Positions 23,838-28,365 of a DNA stretch of 28,365 nucleotides are shown here, one piece after another. Every line of letters begins with the position of its first letter. Within the stretch, counting starts at the first letter, position 1. The stretch comes from an uncultured Candidatus Melainabacteria bacterium (GTDB lineage: Bacteria > Cyanobacteriota > Vampirovibrionia > Gastranaerophilales > Gastranaerophilaceae): contig CAKUUX010000019.1 of the NCBI GenBank assembly GCA_934693165.1, positions 1 to 28,365 on the forward strand, written 5' to 3'. The notes under the pieces were generated by a model, which worked only from the letters and a program-made list of their open reading frames with translations, did not search any database and was not told the DNA's origin. Both the position numbers and the translations under genes were made by a program.

Positions 23838-23843
23838 AATAAT

Positions 23844-25004
23844 ATGGTAAAACGTAATATTATAGCGCTTGTAGACTGCGATTCATTTTTTGTATCAGTC
23901 GAACAAGCCTTAAACACTGAATTAAAAAATAAAGCCGTTTGTGTTTTGAGTAATAATGACGGTTGCGTAGTTGCACGTTCAAAAGAAGCTAAAACTCTTG
24001 GTATAACTATGGGTATGCCATATTTTATTGCTAAAAGAGAATTTAAGAATTGCCATTATCTTTCAGGAAACCATGAAAAATATGAAGAATTTTCAAAAAA
24101 AATCATGGCTATTCTGAGAGATTTTAGCCCTGACGTTGAAGTTTATTCAATTGATGAAGCTTTTGTTGACTTAACTGGATTAAAAAGATTGTATAAAAAG
24201 AATTATGCAAAAATTGCAATAATGATAAGAGAAAGAATAAGGGAAGAAGTTGATGTACCAGTTTCTATAGGATTATCAACAAGCAAGACCTTGGCAAAAC
24301 TTGCAAGCGATAAAGCTAAAAAGACTAATGGACTGTACATTATTGGTTCAAGAAAAATTGAAAAAGAATTAAAAAATACAAGCATTGACGAAGTATGGGG
24401 AATAGGTAAAAATATTTCATTACTTTTAAAACAAAATGGCATATATGATAGTTGGAAATTAGTTTCTCAAACAGATGAATGGCTAAAATCAAAGATTAGC
24501 ATTAAAGCTGTTGAATTAAAACACGAACTTTTAGGTGAAACTGTTTCAAAAGTAGATAATTCAGAAAAAATTCCACAATCAATTCAGGACACAAGTTCTT
24601 TTAGAGAATTTACGACCGATAAAAATTTTATAGTTAACAGCTTGAATAAACATATTCATAAAGCATGCAGAAAGCTTCGTGAGTACAATGCTTGTTGTCA
24701 ATCTATTTCTGTAATCATAAGAACAAAAGATTTTAGAGTTTTTAAAGAAAAGAAAGTTCTTACAAATCCGACAAACTTTGAACTTGAAATATCAAATATA
24801 GCAAAAGAATTACTAGAAAAAATTTACGAACCTGATATTTTGTATAGAAGCTCTGGAATAGTACTGGAAAAATTTTCCTTTAATCAAGAGGAACAACTAT
24901 TTTTATTTGATACAGAAATTTCTGAAAAGAAAAAGAAATTAGCAAAAAGTATTGATAATATTGAAAAGAAATATGGTAAAAACTCAATAAAAACTGGCTA
25001 CTAG
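23844..25004 (+). CDS. umuC: Y-family DNA polymerase, UmuC-like
   Basis: A 386-residue translesion polymerase. The catalytic carboxylates are visible: Asp11 in LVDCDSFFVSVEQ and Asp104-Glu105 in VYSIDEAFVDLTG. The stretch VCVLSNNDGCVVARSKEAKTLGITMGMPYF is specific to the UmuC (pol V) branch rather than DinB. The thumb (KTLAKLASDKAKK) and the little-finger domain follow. It ends at KKYGKNSIKTGY, roughly 30 residues earlier than UmuC of about 420 residues, so the usual C-terminal tail is missing. No umuD or other SOS gene is adjacent, so an accessory subunit must be encoded elsewhere or be dispensable. It is divergent from prfA. No Shine-Dalgarno sequence precedes the ATG, which sits on the predicted transcription start. 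Confidence 0.9.
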   Translation: MVKRNIIALVDCDSFFVSVEQALNTELKNKAVCVLSNNDGCVVARSKEAKTLGITMGMPYFIAKREFKNCHYLSGNHEKYEEFSKKIMAILRDFSPDVEVYSIDEAFVDLTGLKRLYKKNYAKIAIMIRERIREEVDVPVSIGLSTSKTLAKLASDKAKKTNGLYIIGSRKIEKELKNTSIDEVWGIGKNISLLLKQNGIYDSWKLVSQTDEWLKSKISIKAVELKHELLGETVSKVDNSEKIPQSIQDTSSFREFTTDKNFIVNSLNKHIHKACRKLREYNACCQSISVIIRTKDFRVFKEKKVLTNPTNFELEISNIAKELLEKIYEPDILYRSSGIVLEKFSFNQEEQLFLFDTEISEKKKKLAKSIDNIEKKYGKNSIKTGY

Positions 25005-25013
25005 AATTATAAG

Positions 25014-25043
25014 AAAAGGGCATCGCTTACGAGATACCCTTTT
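25014..25043. terminator. Bidirectional terminator
   Basis: Stem AAAAGGG (25014-25020) with CCCTTTT, continued by ATC/GAT across one mismatch that becomes a G-U wobble on the minus strand, and an 8-base loop. T-runs occur on both sides. It separates the convergent umuC-like gene and the symporter gene. Confidence 0.75.
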
Positions 25044-25048
25044 TAAAC

Positions 25049-26587
25049 TTATTCATTTTCTTTATTATATTTATCAACCCAACATTTGTTAAATTTGAGT
25101 GCTATATTATGCTTGATACAGTATTTAACCAAATCTTTCTTAACTTCTGGAGCTAAAATATACATTGCGATAACGTTTGGAATAGCCATTGATAACATCA
25201 TTGCGTCAGTAATATTAATTACAGAAGTAACGTTAAGAACAGAACCAATAATAACGAAACCACAATATATTAATTGGAATATAATACTTCTTTTCTTACC
25301 TTCACCAATTAAATAGTTCCAACATTTTTGACCATAATATGCCCAACAAATAAGAGTTGATAACGCATATAATAAAACAATACAAGCCAGAATTTTAGGG
25401 AAGAATGGCATTACAGAAGACAAAGCTTCTGATGTCATTTCAACACCCTGAGTTTGACCTATATAATGTTGATATGTATCAGTAATAATAATTGCAACAG
25501 CAGTTAATGTACACATCAAACCTGTCATAAATGGTTCTAATAATGAAACGAAACCTTGAGATAAAGGTTCGTCTGTTTTAACAGTTGCATAAGCAATCGG
25601 AGCTGAACCAGTACCAGCCTCATTACATTGAACTGATCTTCTCAAACCCATAATCATTGCAACAAACGCACCACCATAAACAGCTTGTGGTTGAAAAGCT
25701 TCTTTAACAATTACATAACAAGCATGTGGTAAGTGATGAATATTAAAAATAACTACAGCTAATGCTGAAAAGAAATAAATTAAAATCTTTAAAGGAACAA
25801 TTTTTTCAGTAACCTTTACGATACTTTTAATACCACCAATTGTAATCAAACCAACAAGAATAGCCATCAAAGTACCAATTACCCAGTGCATACTACTTGT
25901 AGAACCAGTATTACCACCAGTTACGTTTATAAATTGATTTGCAGCTTGGTTAATTTGAATCATGTTACCACCAGTGATAGCACCACCAATACAAAGTATT
26001 GAGAAAAGTACAGCCAAAGGTTGACCTAACCATCTCATACCTTTTCTAGTTAAACCATGAGCAATATAATGCATTGGACCACCAGAAACAGTATCATCAG
26101 GATTAAATCTTCTATATTTAACAGCTAAACCAGCTTCAACAAATTTTAAAGACATACCAAAGATAGAACCAACGATAACCCAAAAAGCAGCACCAGGACC
26201 ACCCATAGAAATAGCAATTGCAACACCTGCAATACTACCCATGCCGATTGTACCCGATAAAGCAGTCATCAAGGCTTGAAAAGAAGAAACTTCACCAAAA
26301 CCATCTTTAGATTTTTGAGGCTTACTCAAAACATGTAAGGCATGCCCAAAGCCCCAAACAGCGATACCTCTTAAATAGAATGTAAAAAAGATGCCTGCAA
26401 ATAAAATCCATAAAACAATAATTGGAACGTCTGAGCCAAAAATATTAATTGGGAAAAACACCCAATTAGCGATTTTATCAGAAACAGGGGCAATTTTTTC
26501 GTCCATGAATGCATCAATATTAAATGCATAAGCCTTTGATGAAGTCATGGCTAACAGTGTTAAAAACACGTACAAAAATCTTTTCAT
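25049..26587 (-). CDS. Alanine/glycine:cation symporter (AGCS family)
   Basis: A 512-residue sodium-coupled transporter for alanine and/or glycine. Family signatures: ALSGTIGMGSIAGVAIAISMGGPGAAFW, then FVEAGLAVKYRRFN and SGGPMHYIAHGL, followed by the conserved RRSVQCNEAGTGSAPIAYA. Ten to eleven transmembrane segments are expected. The first 21 residues (MKRFLYVFLTLLAMTSSKAYA) read like a signal peptide, which is longer than usual for AGCS members. AAGGA lies 12 bases before the ATG, a wide gap. The gene follows tRNA-Gly on the same strand, with a terminator but no obvious promoter in the 60-base gap, so read-through from the tRNA promoter is likely. Confidence 0.93.
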   Translation of the reverse strand: MKRFLYVFLTLLAMTSSKAYAFNIDAFMDEKIAPVSDKIANWVFFPINIFGSDVPIIVLWILFAGIFFTFYLRGIAVWGFGHALHVLSKPQKSKDGFGEVSSFQALMTALSGTIGMGSIAGVAIAISMGGPGAAFWVIVGSIFGMSLKFVEAGLAVKYRRFNPDDTVSGGPMHYIAHGLTRKGMRWLGQPLAVLFSILCIGGAITGGNMIQINQAANQFINVTGGNTGSTSSMHWVIGTLMAILVGLITIGGIKSIVKVTEKIVPLKILIYFFSALAVVIFNIHHLPHACYVIVKEAFQPQAVYGGAFVAMIMGLRRSVQCNEAGTGSAPIAYATVKTDEPLSQGFVSLLEPFMTGLMCTLTAVAIIITDTYQHYIGQTQGVEMTSEALSSVMPFFPKILACIVLLYALSTLICWAYYGQKCWNYLIGEGKKRSIIFQLIYCGFVIIGSVLNVTSVINITDAMMLSMAIPNVIAMYILAPEVKKDLVKYCIKHNIALKFNKCWVDKYNKENE

Positions 26588-26615
26588 ATATTTGCTTTTT
26601 CCTTACCTACAAAAA

Positions 26616-26636
26616 AAGAGGGTTAAATGCCCTCTT
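26616..26636 (-). terminator. Terminator after tRNA-Gly
   Basis: Perfect 7-bp stem (AAGAGGG at 26616-26622, CCCTCTT at 26630-26636), 7-base loop, followed on the minus strand by a run of T. It lies 11 bases after the tRNA and 28 bases before the symporter start, so it can act as a partial terminator controlling the symporter. Confidence 0.8.
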
Positions 26637-26647
26637 ATCTTTTTAAA

Positions 26648-26722
26648 TGGAGCGGGAGACGAGACTCGAACTCGCGACATCTTCCTTGGCAAGGAAGCAT
26701 TCTACCACTGAATTACTCCCGC
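26648..26722 (-). tRNA. tRNA-Gly (anticodon GCC)
   Basis: On the minus strand a 72-base cloverleaf plus encoded CCA. Acceptor stem GCGGGAG with CTCCCGC; D arm ATTC/GAAT around AGTGGTA; anticodon arm CTTCC-TTGCCAA-GGAAG, so anticodon GCC (Gly); T arm GCGAG-TTCGAGT-CTCGT with one G-U pair. The terminal CCA is encoded at 26648-26650 (minus). A strong promoter begins transcription about three bases before the mature 5' end. Confidence 0.97.
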
Positions 26723-26731
26723 AATACTCTT

Positions 26732-26759
26732 ATTATAAATGCTAAAAATTTTTTGTAAA
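26732..26759 (-). promoter_or_regulatory. Promoter of tRNA-Gly
   Basis: Minus strand: TTTACA (26754-26759, five of six), 16-base spacer, perfect TATAAT (26732-26737). The expected start is near 26725, so RNase P would remove only about three bases. Confidence 0.8.
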
Positions 26760-26819
26760 GTATTTAGAAAAATTTTAAAAAAACTTTACTTTTTTTCTAA
26801 TCTTTATGTAATAATTATT

Positions 26820-26850
26820 TTGTAAATAGCTGAAATTTTTATGATATATT
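26820..26850 (+). promoter_or_regulatory. Possible promoter of dnaB
   Basis: TTGTAA (26820-26825) and an extended -10 TGATATATT (TATATT at 26845-26850), with a long 19-base spacer. A perfect TATAAT also occurs at 26868-26873, inside the downstream inverted repeat, without a good -35. Confidence 0.35.
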
Positions 26851-26856
26851 ATATCA
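26842..26856. repeat. Perfect 7-1-7 palindrome upstream of dnaB
   Basis: TGATATA-T-TATATCA, symmetric around 26849, covers the proposed -10 region of dnaB. Its AT-only arms with terminal TGA/TCA suit a dimeric repressor or simply a symmetric promoter. No regulator can be named. Confidence 0.5.
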
Positions 26857-26865
26857 AATTAATAG

Positions 26866-26884
26866 GCTATAATTTAATTATAGC
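26866..26884. repeat. Inverted repeat in the dnaB leader
   Basis: GCTATAAT (26866-26873), loop TTA, ATTATAGC (26877-26884): perfect 8-3-8. It ends seven bases before the AGGAG ribosome binding site, so as RNA it is a weak hairpin near the start of dnaB; as DNA it is a second palindrome beside the one at 26842-26856. Confidence 0.5.
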
Positions 26885-26902
26885 TTATAAAAGGAGAATT
26901 TA

Positions 26903-28273
26903 ATGCCGACTAAACAAGAAACAAATAGCAATTTAATGCCTCAAAATATTGAAGCTGAAGAAGCTGTTTTAGGTGCTATTTTAGTAAACCCTGAAACTTT
27001 GACAAGAGTTGCAGAAACTCTTAAAGCTGATTATTTCTATAAACCAGCTCACAGATATGTATATGAAGCCATGCTTCAACTTTTTAATCAAAACGAAAGA
27101 ATTGATATTGTTACCGTTTCAGAAGTTTTAAATATGAACTCTAAACTTGAACTTGTCGGTGGTAGAGCTTTTATCAATGATTTATCTTACAAAACAATTA
27201 CAACTTCAAACATTGAATATTATTCAAAAATTGTTCAAGAAAAAGCTATCAAACGTTCTCTAATCAGCGCAGGTTCTGAAATTGTTTCTTATGGTTATGA
27301 CGTAGAAACTGTTGATGAATCTTTAGGAAAAGCTGAAAAACTTATATTTGAAATTTCTTCCAATAAAAATACAAAAGATTTAGTACCTGTAAAAGATGTC
27401 GTTTTTGAAACATACGAAAAAATTGATTACAGATATAACCACCGTGACGAATTAATTGGTGTTCCAACTTCTTTTTATGATTTGGATACCGTAATGAATG
27501 GTTTACAAAAATCAGATTTGATAATTTTAGCAGCTCGTCCAGCGATGGGAAAAACAGCATTCGCATTGAATATTGCAACTAATGTAGCCCTAAAAGCGAA
27601 AACTCCAGTAGCGATATTCTCACTTGAAATGTCAAAGGGTCAACTTGTACAGAGAATTTTGTGTGCAGAAGCAGAAGTTGATTCGCAAAGATTAAAAACT
27701 GGAAATATGCAAAAGAAAGACTGGGACAAACTTGCTAATGCAATGAACGATTTAGCAGAAGCTCCTATCTACATAGATGATTCAAGTGGATGTACTTTGA
27801 CAGATTTAAGAGCAAAAGCTAGACGTTTAGCAATGCAAGAAAAGAATTTAGGTCTAATCGTTATCGACTACTTACAATTAATGGAAAGTACTGGTAAGGA
27901 AGAACGAACTCAAGCTATTTCAACAATTTCGAGAGGTTTAAAAACTCTAGCAAGAGAATTGGATGTACCAATTATCGCACTTTCACAATTATCACGTGCC
28001 GTTGAAGGCAGAAAAGATAGACGACCAATGCTTTCAGACTTGCGTGAATCAGGTGCAATCGAACAAGACGCCGATATCGTTATGTTTATTTACCGTGACG
28101 ATTATTATAGAGATAATGAAGAAGATTCAGAAAATGCAGCTCCTAAAGGTAATGAAGGCAAATCAGAAATCATTATTGCAAAACACAGAAATGGTCCAAC
28201 GGGGACAGTTGAACTATTATTCCAAGCAAATATTACAAAATTCAAAAATCCTATCAAAAATAACACTTTCTAA
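26903..28273 (+). CDS. dnaB: Replicative DNA helicase
   Basis: A 456-residue hexameric RecA-type helicase that unwinds DNA at the replication fork. The N-terminal helical domain (PQNIEAEEAVLGAILVNPE onward, 1-150) binds primase and neighbours. The ATPase shows Walker A ARPAMGKT (211-218), Walker B LIVIDYLQLM (318-327), and the sensor region ALSQLSRAVEGR (359-370), followed by LSDLRESGAIEQDADIVMF. Length is normal and there is no intein in the P-loop region. AGGAG lies eight bases before the ATG. rplI, which often precedes dnaB, is not present; tRNA-Gly is divergent. A terminator follows. Confidence 0.97.
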   Translation: MPTKQETNSNLMPQNIEAEEAVLGAILVNPETLTRVAETLKADYFYKPAHRYVYEAMLQLFNQNERIDIVTVSEVLNMNSKLELVGGRAFINDLSYKTITTSNIEYYSKIVQEKAIKRSLISAGSEIVSYGYDVETVDESLGKAEKLIFEISSNKNTKDLVPVKDVVFETYEKIDYRYNHRDELIGVPTSFYDLDTVMNGLQKSDLIILAARPAMGKTAFALNIATNVALKAKTPVAIFSLEMSKGQLVQRILCAEAEVDSQRLKTGNMQKKDWDKLANAMNDLAEAPIYIDDSSGCTLTDLRAKARRLAMQEKNLGLIVIDYLQLMESTGKEERTQAISTISRGLKTLARELDVPIIALSQLSRAVEGRKDRRPMLSDLRESGAIEQDADIVMFIYRDDYYRDNEEDSENAAPKGNEGKSEIIIAKHRNGPTGTVELLFQANITKFKNPIKNNTF

Positions 28274-28295
28274 GTTTTAGGATAATCAATATAAC

Positions 28296-28328
28296 AAAAA
28301 GGATATGCTGGGTAGGCATATCCTTTTT
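28296..28328 (+). terminator. Terminator of dnaB
   Basis: A perfect 13-bp stem (AAAAAGGATATGC at 28296-28308, GCATATCCTTTTT at 28316-28328) with a 7-base loop and a T-tract. It ends dnaB transcription. The last 37 bases of the window hold a GGAAGGAG-like sequence but no gene that can be called. Confidence 0.88.
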
Positions 28329-28365
28329 AGTTTTTTGTTAGGAAGGAGTTGGGTAAATTTTGCAT

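Noticed and set aside
23765..23843. LexA/SOS box before the umuC-like gene
   Set aside because: No palindrome resembling known LexA sites is present; the gap is filled by the two promoters.
26587..26647. Glycine riboswitch before the AGCS gene
   Set aside because: The gap is only about 60 bases and is mostly the terminator; there is no room for a glycine aptamer.
27963..28280. Second-frame ORF overlapping the end of dnaB
   Set aside because: dnaB motifs are intact in the main frame through 28273 and the alternative product resembles no protein.
1..28365. CRISPR array, transposase, integrase or phage module
   Set aside because: No regularly spaced direct repeats, no recombinase-type ORFs and no attachment-site duplication around tRNA-Gly were seen.

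Overview
The window is AT-rich bacterial DNA, densely coded on both strands. Gene content suggests a non-photosynthetic relative of cyanobacteria such as a gut Gastranaerophilales (Melainabacteria/Vampirovibrionia). The hints are a glyQ gene without glyS beside it, a DUF2993 protein, a CtpA-type protease, a DapL-like aminotransferase, and small proteins with N-terminal 'NPNFGAK' or 'NVNFNGG' motifs. This placement is inference: there is no rRNA or phylogenetic marker search behind it.

Layout. 1-890: a small unknown protein gene and terminators (minus). 891-4961: a minus-strand unit of glyQ followed by two overlapping, paralogous APC amino-acid permeases, with a good promoter upstream and a terminator at its end. 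5051-7768: a plus-strand unit of a P-loop NMP/phosphomevalonate-kinase-like enzyme, a DUF475/TerC membrane protein and a GT2 glycosyltransferase, joined by stop/start overlaps, then a 57-residue ORF and a terminator. 7789-10602 (minus): a glycine-zipper protein of unknown role and a phosphomannomutase/phosphoglucomutase. 10637-13842: a lone sugar ABC permease (plus), a dGTPase-like HD protein (minus) and a class I/II aminotransferase (plus). Convergent ends here are only 2-3 bp apart. 13846-15579: a divergent pair of unknown proteins that both begin M-[L/I]-N-G-I. 15580-22625 (minus): ylxR-infB-rbfA-truB-DUF2993-GerMN-HicB-like, then ctpA, which may have its own promoter. The nusA and rimP genes that usually lead this operon are absent, and prfA precedes it. 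23844-25004: a UmuC-like Y-family polymerase (plus). 25049-26722 (minus): tRNA-Gly(GCC), a terminator, then an alanine/glycine:cation symporter. 26903-28273: dnaB (plus) with its terminator.

Functionally this is mostly core housekeeping: translation initiation and termination, ribosome maturation, tRNA charging, replication, nucleotide control, amino-acid uptake and sugar phosphate metabolism. The most notable observation is regulatory. Four genes without a recognisable Shine-Dalgarno sequence (ABC permease, ctpA, ylxR, umuC-like) each have a -10-like hexamer ending exactly six bases before an ATG, which places transcription start on or next to the start codon. This predicts leaderless mRNAs, including one that heads the infB operon. 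I did not find a CRISPR array, a complete mobile element, or a clear new defence system.
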